The position numbers and the translations under genes were made by a program. Of a stretch of 37,187 bases of DNA, positions 16,436-24,985 are shown in pieces. The notes under the pieces were generated by a model. That model saw nothing but the letters and a program-made list of their open reading frames with translations. It had not been told where the DNA came from and searched no databases. This stretch comes from an uncultured Verrucomicrobiota bacterium (GTDB taxonomy: Bacteria > Verrucomicrobiota > Verrucomicrobiia > Opitutales > Opitutaceae): the NCBI GenBank assembly GCA_903904685.1, contig CAIVDS010000107.1, positions 1 through 37,187 of the forward strand. The letters run 5' to 3'. How positions within the stretch are numbered: position 1 is the first letter of the stretch; the number at the start of each line of letters is the position of its first letter.

Positions 16436-16909
16436 TTACCGGGCCGGGAGCTTTTCCTCGGCCGTGACGATCGTCTGAATGAATTGCTCTGGGGTGGTGG
16501 CCTGCATGAGCGCCGCATGATTGGCGGGATCCTTGAAAATCCTGCAGAGCGCGCTGATGATCTGGAGGTAGTCGCCCGGATTCGACATGGGCGTGCCGAG
16601 CACGAACATGAGCTTCACGATTTGGTTGCCGTTTTCAAAGTGGATACCAGTGGAACTGCGACCCACGGCCATGACGATTTTTTTAACGTGTTCGGTGCGG
16701 GAGTGGGGAAGGGCGATCTCGTTGCCGAGGCAGGTCGTGTCGAGGCGTTCGCGGGCGAGTAATTCGGCGTAGAATCCCCGGAAATCCGTCACGTCTGGAT
16801 GTCCCTCGAGGAGGAGGGCGATTTCGTTTAGGGCGACCTCCTGCTGGGTGCTTTGCACTTTCAGCGCGATACGGGATGGGTCGAGTAGCTGGGAGAGGCG
16901 GCCGGCCAT
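16436..16909 (-). CDS. PTS EIIA (PtsN-like) protein
   Basis: The 157-residue product is a single EIIA type 2 domain of normal length. The phosphorylatable His69 is in GNEIALPHSRTEHVKKI, and VGRSSTGIHF plus the helix around YLQIISALCRIF are typical. The N-terminus RLSQLLDPSRIALKVQS matches the start of PtsN-like proteins. Cognate EIIB/EIIC, HPr and EI are absent from the window. Downstream in the same direction come an NRAMP remnant, mgtA and a second EIIA protein. I infer that it regulates metal transport, by phosphorylation-dependent binding, rather than moving sugar. The ATG at 16909 is the first in the frame that fits the family; about 220 non-coding bases precede it. Confidence 0.88.
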   Translation of the reverse strand: MAGRLSQLLDPSRIALKVQSTQQEVALNEIALLLEGHPDVTDFRGFYAELLARERLDTTCLGNEIALPHSRTEHVKKIVMAVGRSSTGIHFENGNQIVKLMFVLGTPMSNPGDYLQIISALCRIFKDPANHAALMQATTPEQFIQTIVTAEEKLPAR

Positions 16910-17105
16910 TCGGGCGAAGGATGCAGGTTAATCGAGACGGGGCTGCAACCTGATGCTCTGGAAAATTGATTGGCAAGCGTTGATTAAAGGGGCTGCGGGG
17001 AAAGCTTACGTCGCTGGGATGGCGCACCCGTTGAGGGCGATCTTTTACGTCATGATGCCGCCGAGATTTGAGCTCCGCCTGCCACGATCACGGCCACGGG
17101 GATGG

Positions 17106-17122
17106 TGATACTTGGGTATCAT
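17106..17122. repeat. Inverted repeat TGATAC-N4-GTATCA
   Basis: A perfect 6-base inverted repeat with a 4-base spacer lies 8 bases after the GH43 stop and about 200 bases upstream of the first EIIA gene. It could be an operator for the EIIA-mgtA unit or a small 3' hairpin of GH43. A single TGATAC half-site recurs at 16125-16130, just before mgtA. Confidence 0.35.
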
Positions 17123-17129
17123 GAGGGGA

Positions 17130-18026
17130 TCAGATGGTCGAAGGAGCAATAATCAGTCGGTCGCCTTGCTCGTGGACGGCGAGAAACAGAGGCCGTTCCG
17201 CCATGAGTTTATTGGGGGCGTGGATTGCCAAGCACAGTTCGCCTTCGAATGTCTTGAAGAGCATGCCGTGTCCACCGTCCCGGTCGTAGAGCGGGACGGA
17301 TTTTTGCAACCATGGACCTGCGAGCCGGCCTGAAGCGGAGTGGGCGCAACCGACTGCGTAGCCGTCGCTGCCCACCGACGACCAGAGCATGAGGAGGGTG
17401 CCGGTAGTGGTGCGATGCAGCCACGGACCATCTGTTACACGATCTTGAGAATTCGGGTTGGCCACGGTCCAGGGGGCTTCCGAAGCGCGGAACAAGACCA
17501 CCGGATTTCCCGTGGCGCGGCGCAGGTCGGCGCTCAACGGAAGCGCGCAGATTTCGCCGTCATGCACTTGAATCCACTCGTGGCAGAAGACCAGCCACGG
17601 GCGGCGGCTTTCATCGAAGAACAAGGTGCCGTCTAAACTCTCCCAAGCCGTAGGTGTGACCGGGCCGTCGCTGTGAGGCCGGTAAGGGCCGAGCAGATGG
17701 TCGGACACCAATACCTGAGTGCCTCGGCAACCGGTCGAAGCTTTAAAGCTGGCCAGCATGAACCAGCGACCCGCATGGGCATGCACTTCCGGGGACCAGT
17801 AATTTTGATCGGCCCAGAATTCGGGCGGGGTGGAGAAGACCCGGAAAGGCCCTTCCCAATGCTCAAGATCACGGCTGCTAAACGCATCGAAACCTTCCGT
17901 TGACGGATCGAAGCCTTCGGCTTGGCTTTTCCAGAACGACACGCCCGTGGTTCCGAACAAGTAATACTTTCCGTCAAACGGCACGACGAAAGGATCGCGG
18001 ATCTGGATTTGAGATGTTCTCAGCAT
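17130..18026 (-). CDS. Glycoside hydrolase family 43 protein
   Basis: The 298-residue protein has the five-bladed beta-propeller pattern of GH43. The catalytic base Asp11 is in IRDPFVVPFDGKYYLFGTTG, the pKa-modulating Asp132 in ESLDGTLFFDE, and the general acid is probably Glu150 in VFCHEW. Members act on alpha-L-arabinosides, beta-xylosides or galactosides; the exact linkage cannot be told. There is no signal peptide, so it acts in the cytoplasm or depends on import of oligosaccharides. Its ATG overlaps the stop of the GH35 gene (ATGCTGA), so the two are translationally coupled and probably degrade the same glycan. Confidence 0.9.
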   Translation of the reverse strand: MLRTSQIQIRDPFVVPFDGKYYLFGTTGVSFWKSQAEGFDPSTEGFDAFSSRDLEHWEGPFRVFSTPPEFWADQNYWSPEVHAHAGRWFMLASFKASTGCRGTQVLVSDHLLGPYRPHSDGPVTPTAWESLDGTLFFDESRRPWLVFCHEWIQVHDGEICALPLSADLRRATGNPVVLFRASEAPWTVANPNSQDRVTDGPWLHRTTTGTLLMLWSSVGSDGYAVGCAHSASGRLAGPWLQKSVPLYDRDGGHGMLFKTFEGELCLAIHAPNKLMAERPLFLAVHEQGDRLIIAPSTI

Positions 18027-20158
18027 GGATGCAGCGGGCGGGTCGCGACAGGGAAGGAACGCAGTTTTAGACGAACGGTCGCCCGAGCAGGGGACGCGCC
18101 TTCTTCGAAAAGGACCAGCGTGTTATGCGTCTGCAACCAAGAGGTTGGCAGGCGATAGAAACGTTGGGTGGGCTCGCCTCTGCCGATGAGCGACATGCCG
18201 TTTTCTTTGGCTTCGTGCCATCCCTCGTCACCACCGTAGCCATGGCCTTCCACCAGCCAATAACGGCTGAGCAGGCGTCCGTTGAGATAAAGAAGTCCCT
18301 TGTCCCAGCCTGCCAGATCGGCGCGGAAATCATGGCGATCGGACAACATGCGCGGCGCGAGGTCGAAATTCGCGCGCCACCAGCCGAGGTGTTTGCCGCG
18401 TCGAGTTTTTGTGCGCGAATGAGGCACGGAGAACAGACTCTGCTTTTCACCAAGCAAGCCGGGGCGCATTTCCCAGCCGTGCAGCGCAACGCCATCAAGA
18501 TAAACCTCGTCCCAGATGCCTTTGCGTTCGGTGGTCATGGGGCCGGAGACCATCCAATCCCCTTTGATCAAGCCCAGCGCGCCGCAGAGGATGTCGATGC
18601 GATTGCGGCCGGCGGCCAGTAGAATGCGGCAGGTAAAACCGTAGTGGGATTCGGTGGTTTCGAGGACGTTGACGTCGGATACGGAGGGTGCTGCGACAAC
18701 GGGGTGCGGCAGGGTGGCTCCCCGACATTCCCTGATGGGCAGTGGAGTTTGAGCGACGGGTTTTCCGTTCATGAAAACGCGCAGAAAATCGCCGCAGCGA
18801 GGCAGGTGAAGTTCGTGCGTGCCGGCTCTGGCCTGCGTGAGGGTGTGCGAATACCAGCAGTAATCCGTTTCGTCCTTCGTCAGCAGGAGTTGCTCGATCG
18901 GTGACTTGGCGCGAACTGGCGTGTCGTTGCGTTCGGATGGCAACGGCTCGGGTTGCCACGTCCATGAATCGAGCGATGACAGCGTGCGCCAAGATGGAAT
19001 TTTGAAGGCTGATTTTTCGGCTGGCACCGGTTCCGACGCGAAGAGCACACGGTCGGTTTCATCGGAGAGCGAGGCGTGGCGGCTCTCCGGACTCCAGTCG
19101 AGAACAAGCTTCCGGCGACCTTTTTTCCAAACGGTCCGGCACGGTCCGATTTTGATCTGACCGTCGAGCAACAAATCCTTGCGCGAAATCAGCAGCTCGT
19201 GGAGCAGGCTTAGGTGATGACCTTTCGGCGTAAGGCGTCCGGCTTCATCAAGAGGACTTCCGAAGTCATAGGTGCTCACCTGTAAATACATGCTCGTGCG
19301 GCCGAGCTGGGTTCCCCCGTGCCACATGTAGTAGTTCCACGCAGTTCCGCCGGCGGCGATGAAGCGCAGGAGATGATAGCAGAGGTTGCCGGTGCTGCGG
19401 ACGTGGCGCTCGTAACCCCAAGTGTCATACCAGCCGGTCCAGAGCTCCGTCCAGATAAGCGGCTGTTCCGGGCAACGCTCTAGGAAATCGTCGATGCGTT
19501 TGTCGCTGATCGAAAACCCATTCAACGCCTCGATCGAGCCGGGTGCTCCTCCTTCGCACATCACCACGGGCACGTCGATGCCGGCGCGCCGTCCGAGGTC
19601 AAGCATCCACGCCAGATAACGGTTGCCGTCCTCCTTGTAGCGTTTTGCGATATTGGCATATTCATTTTCCAATTGAACGAGGATGATCGCGCCGCCGCGC
19701 GTCGCGAGGTGCGGGGTGATCTCGGTGAAGAGATGCCGCATGTAGTTTTCGGTGCGGTCGAGATACGGCTGGTTGAAGGTGCGAAACTCAATGCCCGGTT
19801 CGTCGCGCAACCAAGCAGGGAAGCCGCCGTAGTTCCACTCCGCGCAACAGTAGGGCCCCGCCCGAAGCAGCACGTAAAGTCCGCGTTCTTCGCAGAGCGT
19901 GAGAAAGCGCGAGATGTCGTGCTGACCGGAGAAATCAAAGCAGCCGCGGTGTGGTTCGTGCCAGTTCCAAAAGACGTAGCTCGCGATGCAATTGATGCCT
20001 GCCGCCTTGGTGGAATCGAGAATCCGCGCCCATTCCTGCTCGGGAACGCGAGCGTAGTGGATTTCGCCGCAGACGAGCAATTCACGGCGACCATTGATGA
20101 GAATGGCTCGGTTGTCGTAGGCGACAGGGGTCGCGTGCGCATGGGGAGGTGGTTGCAT
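18020..20158 (-). CDS. Glycoside hydrolase family 35 beta-galactosidase
   Basis: The 712-residue enzyme carries GH35 motifs in order: GEIHYARVPEQEW near 31, YVFWNWHEP near 61, RAGPYCCAEWNYGGFPAWL at 99-117, the acid/base Glu166 in VQLENEY and the probable nucleophile Glu238 in IWTELWTGWYDTWG. The second half is beta-rich and contains jelly-roll-like segments usual in this family. GH35 enzymes remove terminal beta-galactose. The frame is open to 20248, but the extra 30 residues lack homology, so the ATG at 20158 is chosen. No signal peptide is seen with either start. It forms a two-gene unit with GH43. The 213 bases upstream of it hold no gene and should contain its promoter. Confidence 0.92.
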   Translation of the reverse strand: MQPPPHAHATPVAYDNRAILINGRRELLVCGEIHYARVPEQEWARILDSTKAAGINCIASYVFWNWHEPHRGCFDFSGQHDISRFLTLCEERGLYVLLRAGPYCCAEWNYGGFPAWLRDEPGIEFRTFNQPYLDRTENYMRHLFTEITPHLATRGGAIILVQLENEYANIAKRYKEDGNRYLAWMLDLGRRAGIDVPVVMCEGGAPGSIEALNGFSISDKRIDDFLERCPEQPLIWTELWTGWYDTWGYERHVRSTGNLCYHLLRFIAAGGTAWNYYMWHGGTQLGRTSMYLQVSTYDFGSPLDEAGRLTPKGHHLSLLHELLISRKDLLLDGQIKIGPCRTVWKKGRRKLVLDWSPESRHASLSDETDRVLFASEPVPAEKSAFKIPSWRTLSSLDSWTWQPEPLPSERNDTPVRAKSPIEQLLLTKDETDYCWYSHTLTQARAGTHELHLPRCGDFLRVFMNGKPVAQTPLPIRECRGATLPHPVVAAPSVSDVNVLETTESHYGFTCRILLAAGRNRIDILCGALGLIKGDWMVSGPMTTERKGIWDEVYLDGVALHGWEMRPGLLGEKQSLFSVPHSRTKTRRGKHLGWWRANFDLAPRMLSDRHDFRADLAGWDKGLLYLNGRLLSRYWLVEGHGYGGDEGWHEAKENGMSLIGRGEPTQRFYRLPTSWLQTHNTLVLFEEGASPARATVRLKLRSFPVATRPLHPC

Positions 20159-20371
20159 GGATGCAAAGAAATGGAGATCCGGCGACACTGGAGCCGGAAC
20201 CTTGAAGAGATTGCCGCGGGCATGCAACCGCTCTCCCCGGAACGCCAACCGACATCGCGGAAGATTATGGGAAATATCCGAGCACTATTTGGCACTTTGG
20301 CTGTGGCTGCGATAATCTGTATCGGCACGGCCGTCGTTTTATCAGTGAAAGCCGTTGGGCCGCACTGGCGG

Positions 20372-23300
20372 TCAGAAGTCGAAGTCGTCCTGCGGGGTGC
20401 CCAGGGCTTTGATCAGCAGGTTTTTCTCCGTGAGATAAAAGCTTGGATCCGAGATCGGGCCGGCGACATCGAAGCTAATGCCGAGAACCTTGCCTCGCAT
20501 GTCGATTTCCTTGCTGTTGAGATCGAGGTTGAGGTGTTCGGCGGTCAGGGTGAGCGGGCCTTCCACGCGCATTTTATTGAAAGAGACGAGAGTGGGCGAG
20601 GCGGTGAAGGCGGAAACGTCAAACACCTTGAACGGCACGTGCAGGATCACGCGTTTTTTGACGAGTGCGGCGATACGGCTGAGGAATTTTATTTCCTGAT
20701 TCAATTCCAAGTGGTCGATGTGCAAGCCGCCATCGATTGTGTTTTTGAGATCACGCCAGTCTACGGTTCCTTGAAACGTGATATCGCCGCTGACGAAAGT
20801 GGCAGGCAGGGAGCGCAGGGTTTCCAGCGGGGAGTTAGGAGGGACGGGGCTGTCGGTCAGCAAGGTCAGTGGCGTGGCAGCCGTGCGGAGCCAGCCACCG
20901 ATATCGATGAGCGAACACTGCCAAGGCTGGCGGCCGGCGGCAGGGTCGAGTTGCACGGCGATGCTGGTTTTGTCGCCAGCGCTGGCGGCGAACTTTAGGC
21001 TGGCGGGAAGCCCTTCCCGCAGCGCGGCGACGAGCGTCACGTTCGTGAGCTGGCTGCTCGGGGTGATGGAGACGCGGGCAATGTCAGCCTGCAGGTTTAT
21101 TGCGGGCAGATTGAGAATTGGGATGGCGGCGGTTGCTGGTGGTGTTGGCGGCGCGGGCGCGGGTTTGGCGGCGACAACCGCAGGGCCGGCGGCGGTCGGT
21201 GGCACTTGGGCCTTGTTCCAAGCGGTGATGGCGGGCGAAAACTGGTTGATCCACGCGGCGAGGTCGATCAGAGGGGAGCGCAGCTGGAGCAAGGTGGCGC
21301 CGTCGGGATTGCGCGTGGCGTCGAGATCGATGGAACTCAGGCCGACCTTGGCATCGCGTAGTTGAAGGCTGGCGACGCCAGACAGCAGGTTGAGAGGCGG
21401 ATGTCGGTCGTCGCTGAGATCGATTTCGGCGCGGGAGCGCAGTGGCGAGATGACCAGACCTTCGGTTTCGATGGTGGCGGTGATGTGGCCGGGGGTGGTT
21501 GGCGTGCGCAGGGTGAGGCGCGCATCCGTCAGGATTTTTGCGGGCAGGCCCACGGATTTATACCAGCATAATTGCGGCAAGTTGATGACCGTGGCCGCGA
21601 GGCCGATCTGTGGATGAAAATTGATGGCCTGCAAGGTGGCGTCGAAGGTGGCGTTGAGGGTGGGTGCGCCGGTGATCCACAGGGCGACGGCAAAGGAGGA
21701 CGGCAGCCAGGCAACCGTACCGGTTATGCTCTGTCCGGTGACATCCGCCGTGAGTGCGAAGGCAGAGGGACCGATGCGGACCGCGACGGGCAGCATGGGC
21801 AATATGACTTGACGGGCGGCCACCTTGGCCGTGGCGCGCAAGTCCGCGGAAATTTTGGCCGGGTCGAGCGGGGAGGAGGCGGTGAACTCAAGGGTGGCTT
21901 GTCCGGCAAGACCGTTGAGATCAACGCCGGGAGGCAACGTCACCCAAGGTTTGGCGGCGGCGAGCAGGGCGGGCAGGCGGGCGAGATCGGATTCCACGGT
22001 GCCGGTCGCTTTGGCTTGGCGGGCGAGGGTCAACGGGGTGGCGACGGTGGCGGTGAAATTGACAAGGCAAAGGCCGTCGGTTGAAGCACGGTCGATGTGC
22101 AGGTCGAAATGATTAAGATCACCGGAGAGATCGAGATGTGGCAGCGTGAGTTCGGGGCGGTCAGCCACACGCAGGCTTAAATTGCGAAGATCGACGGCGA
22201 GAGTGAGGGCGGTGGGCAATGGAAAGACTGTCGTCTTGGTTGGAGAAGGGAACTCGGCGCTAAGATCAAACTTTGACAGACGTCCGCGCACTTCGGCATC
22301 TTTGAGCAGCGCGGGTTTCCATGTGGCGGGCACGCGGGCCAAGGCCCAGTCGAGTGGAAGTTCACGCAGGGACATACGAAGCCCGCCTCGTCCTGTTTCG
22401 CCGAAGTCCAGACTGGCATCATCGATGAGCAGGGTTGGGCCGTCGAAGTCGGCTTCGGCTTTCAAGTGGTCGAGCCGGAGCGGCAGGATCCTTGCCGATG
22501 CGGCCATGGCTAGGTGCTTGACGGGAAGGTCGGAGGCCAAGAAAGGGTTGGCTTTGATGCGGCCATCGTCCGCTTGGAGGCGGAGGTCGGCCTTCAGATC
22601 CATGAGGTCGATGCTTTTTGCGTAAGGGTTGGCGGATACTTCCAAGTTTACCGAGAAGGCGAGATCGAGGGCGTCAGGCGGGAGTGGGAGGTTTTTCAGC
22701 GAAGCGAGGTGCAGACGGTCCGGTCTGAGACCTTCGAGATGGAGAGTTGCGGCGATGCGTCGCGAGGCAGGGTCGAATGTCCACACGGTATCCACAGGCA
22801 GGCGTTCTTCTCCGACGCGAAAGATCGCGGTCTGCGTGCCGCTGAGCGTGGTGAGGGTGGGGTCGATCCAAGGCAGGCGGGCAAAGTTAAGTTCCGCACT
22901 GGTTTCAAGTTTTTCCAGTCCGATCTGCGCGAGGTCGGCGGCCGCTGGGGCGACCATTGACTGAAGCTCAAGACCGAGCAGGGGAATGAAATCGGCCGCA
23001 TACCAGTGTTCGAGTTTGAGCGCGAAGCGGGCATTGGCTGCTGCTGATCCGCTCATGGTGGTCAACGCCTGGGGGGACTGGAGTTCGGTGCGTTCAAAGG
23101 CGAGGTGCGCGCGACCGCTCACAAGGTCGAGTTGATCAATCGTCAGTTTTTTTTGGTCGTTATTAAGACGGCCGGAGAGGGCGAACGAGGTGATGGGGAA
23201 CGGCTCGGCGAGCCAGCGGAGGCTGGGTCCTTTGGGAATAACGTGACCTTGCCCGGCAACGATTCGCCAGCGGGCATCGTCGAGCGTGGATGGCCAGTGG

Positions 23301-24847
23301 CCGCTTAGGTCGAACTCCGCCCGAAGCGGAGCGGATAACTCGGGGACGGGGAAGCGGCGCAGGAGCGCCAGCTGCCAGCGAGCTTGGATGAAATCAGGCA
23401 ACACTACCTGCAGGTCAATCTGTCGTGTTGCGGGGTCGAAACGGCTTTCGGCCTCGATGGCAACCAGTTCCTGATTGAGTGTGAGGCCGGTGCGGATCGA
23501 TACGTGAAGATGGGGAGGGGTGGCGGTGCGCTCACCGGTGGCGTCGAGTGTCATGGTGGTCGCGGCCAGACCGATTTCAGAGGCTTCCGCTGCAGTAAGC
23601 GGAAGTTTGGCGCGCAAGGTGGGAGGCAGCCATTCGAGCAGCGCTGTCAGAGGCACGGATCCCAGTTGAAGTCGGCCGTTTCCAGAGACGGTGGTGCCCT
23701 TGGATTCCCAGGTTATGCCAGAACAACTCACCGCAAGGGGGCCGGTTTGAGTGGCAAAAGGCTCAAGGGTTCCGTGGTTGCCGTTATCCTCGATTTTCAG
23801 TGCGAGCCGGAACGGTGTCAGGGTGAGCGGGCGGGTGAGCAGCGAAGGTTGGGCGAGGGTGAAGGCGCCGATGTCGATGCGGACGGAGGCGGCGTCGAGA
23901 TGGCGGCGAACGGGGTCGCCTTGCGCCTCGAACTCCGCGTCGAAGCGGCCGGTGATTTTGGGTAAATCGGCGCGTCCAAGCAGTGCCAGCCACTCGCCGG
24001 GGACGCAGTCGTTGATGCGGAGCGAAATAGTGGCGGCCTGGGTCGCGTCGGGGCGGCTGGCGGAGAAGGTGATGTGTGTGGCGGCGGTCGTTCCGTTGGG
24101 AGCCGCGTTGAAGTCGGACTTAAACTGGCCGAGCCAGTCGTGCACGAGGGCGAGTTGCCCTTCGAATTGCACGGAGCCGGGGCGATCGTCCACCTTCAGT
24201 TCAAGCGAGCCGGCAATGTCCAGGTATCCGGTTCGGAATTGGCCCAAGGTGAGCACAACCGGTCCCGTGGTCACTTTGCCGACTGGCAGGTTGGCGGGCA
24301 GGACCAGTCGAGTGCGTGAGATGCTCAGGTTGATATCGTGGCCTGTTCGGGGCAAGGCACCGACAGGGAGATTGGCGGGCGTGAAGGCGGCTGCCGGCGC
24401 AGTCTCTGTCGTGACAGGAAATTTCACGAAGCGCAGGCCGCCTCCGGTCGCGGCGACGAGAGTGCCGGTTGCTTCAGCGAGCCGGATGGATTCCGGCGCC
24501 CAGTGGGCATGTGCGAGATCGCTCAGTTGCCACCGTACGGCGAGATTATCCAAGGCGAGCGCGTTGGGGTTGTTCTGATCGCCGAGACGGATGCCTGCCG
24601 CTTCCACGCAAAGCGTGAGGTCCGTTTGGAGATGCAGCCAAGGCGAACGGATGTGCAATTCCATCCCTTGCGTTCGCGCACGCCATGAAACGAGAGAAGC
24701 CAGAGGATGCAGTGGCCAGCCGGGCCACAACAGCGCGAGGAAGGCGAGGACGAGGACAGTGAGGCTGACGCTGGCGACCCGTATCCACGCCCGAAACAAT
24801 TTCCGGGGAGGGATTGCTTTGGCTGCGGCGTTGGAAGAAGCGTCCAT
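20372..24847 (-). CDS. AsmA/YhdP-like giant envelope protein
   Basis: The 1491-residue protein has one N-terminal membrane anchor (about 22-44, IRVASVSLTVLVLAFLALLW) and then a very long run of beta-strand repeats. It ends in an AsmA-like C-terminal region (about 1370-1480: KFLSRIAALVKKRVILHVPF, then the block GPLTLTAEHLNLDLNSKEID). A Pro/Ala-rich linker lies near 1180-1200. AsmA-like proteins (TamB, YhdP, YdbH) bridge the periplasm with a hydrophobic groove and are implicated in moving phospholipids to the outer membrane. Assignment is from layout and C-terminal pattern; which subfamily it belongs to is uncertain. A hairpin separates it from the upstream UroD-family gene. Confidence 0.8.
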   Translation of the reverse strand: MDASSNAAAKAIPPRKLFRAWIRVASVSLTVLVLAFLALLWPGWPLHPLASLVSWRARTQGMELHIRSPWLHLQTDLTLCVEAAGIRLGDQNNPNALALDNLAVRWQLSDLAHAHWAPESIRLAEATGTLVAATGGGLRFVKFPVTTETAPAAAFTPANLPVGALPRTGHDINLSISRTRLVLPANLPVGKVTTGPVVLTLGQFRTGYLDIAGSLELKVDDRPGSVQFEGQLALVHDWLGQFKSDFNAAPNGTTAATHITFSASRPDATQAATISLRINDCVPGEWLALLGRADLPKITGRFDAEFEAQGDPVRRHLDAASVRIDIGAFTLAQPSLLTRPLTLTPFRLALKIEDNGNHGTLEPFATQTGPLAVSCSGITWESKGTTVSGNGRLQLGSVPLTALLEWLPPTLRAKLPLTAAEASEIGLAATTMTLDATGERTATPPHLHVSIRTGLTLNQELVAIEAESRFDPATRQIDLQVVLPDFIQARWQLALLRRFPVPELSAPLRAEFDLSGHWPSTLDDARWRIVAGQGHVIPKGPSLRWLAEPFPITSFALSGRLNNDQKKLTIDQLDLVSGRAHLAFERTELQSPQALTTMSGSAAANARFALKLEHWYAADFIPLLGLELQSMVAPAAADLAQIGLEKLETSAELNFARLPWIDPTLTTLSGTQTAIFRVGEERLPVDTVWTFDPASRRIAATLHLEGLRPDRLHLASLKNLPLPPDALDLAFSVNLEVSANPYAKSIDLMDLKADLRLQADDGRIKANPFLASDLPVKHLAMAASARILPLRLDHLKAEADFDGPTLLIDDASLDFGETGRGGLRMSLRELPLDWALARVPATWKPALLKDAEVRGRLSKFDLSAEFPSPTKTTVFPLPTALTLAVDLRNLSLRVADRPELTLPHLDLSGDLNHFDLHIDRASTDGLCLVNFTATVATPLTLARQAKATGTVESDLARLPALLAAAKPWVTLPPGVDLNGLAGQATLEFTASSPLDPAKISADLRATAKVAARQVILPMLPVAVRIGPSAFALTADVTGQSITGTVAWLPSSFAVALWITGAPTLNATFDATLQAINFHPQIGLAATVINLPQLCWYKSVGLPAKILTDARLTLRTPTTPGHITATIETEGLVISPLRSRAEIDLSDDRHPPLNLLSGVASLQLRDAKVGLSSIDLDATRNPDGATLLQLRSPLIDLAAWINQFSPAITAWNKAQVPPTAAGPAVVAAKPAPAPPTPPATAAIPILNLPAINLQADIARVSITPSSQLTNVTLVAALREGLPASLKFAASAGDKTSIAVQLDPAAGRQPWQCSLIDIGGWLRTAATPLTLLTDSPVPPNSPLETLRSLPATFVSGDITFQGTVDWRDLKNTIDGGLHIDHLELNQEIKFLSRIAALVKKRVILHVPFKVFDVSAFTASPTLVSFNKMRVEGPLTLTAEHLNLDLNSKEIDMRGKVLGISFDVAGPISDPSFYLTEKNLLIKALGTPQDDFDF

Positions 24848-24923
24848 AAGCGTAAGCGCCTCTTGACCAATACAGGCGACAGGCGTCGACCATCAATCGT
24901 AAAAATATTAGCGTGTTTCAAAT

Positions 24924-24955
24924 AACCAGCCGCGAGGTTTGCCGCGAGGCTGGTT
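24924..24955 (-). terminator. Terminator-like hairpin between the UroD-family and AsmA-like genes
   Basis: The arms AACCAGCC and GGCTGGTT pair perfectly over eight bases and continue inward with two mismatches around a CAAA loop. On the minus strand TATTTG follows, a modest T-run. On the plus strand TATTTTT follows, so it may work in both directions. Confidence 0.55.
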
Positions 24956-24985
24956 TATTTTTCAACCGACTTGTGTCACGCCGGA

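Noticed and set aside
17050-17118. Short minus-strand frame with hydrophobic end (IPVAVIVAGGAQISAAS)
   Set aside because: Only 22 sense codons, no start codon context and no homology; it follows the GH43 stop and is probably chance.
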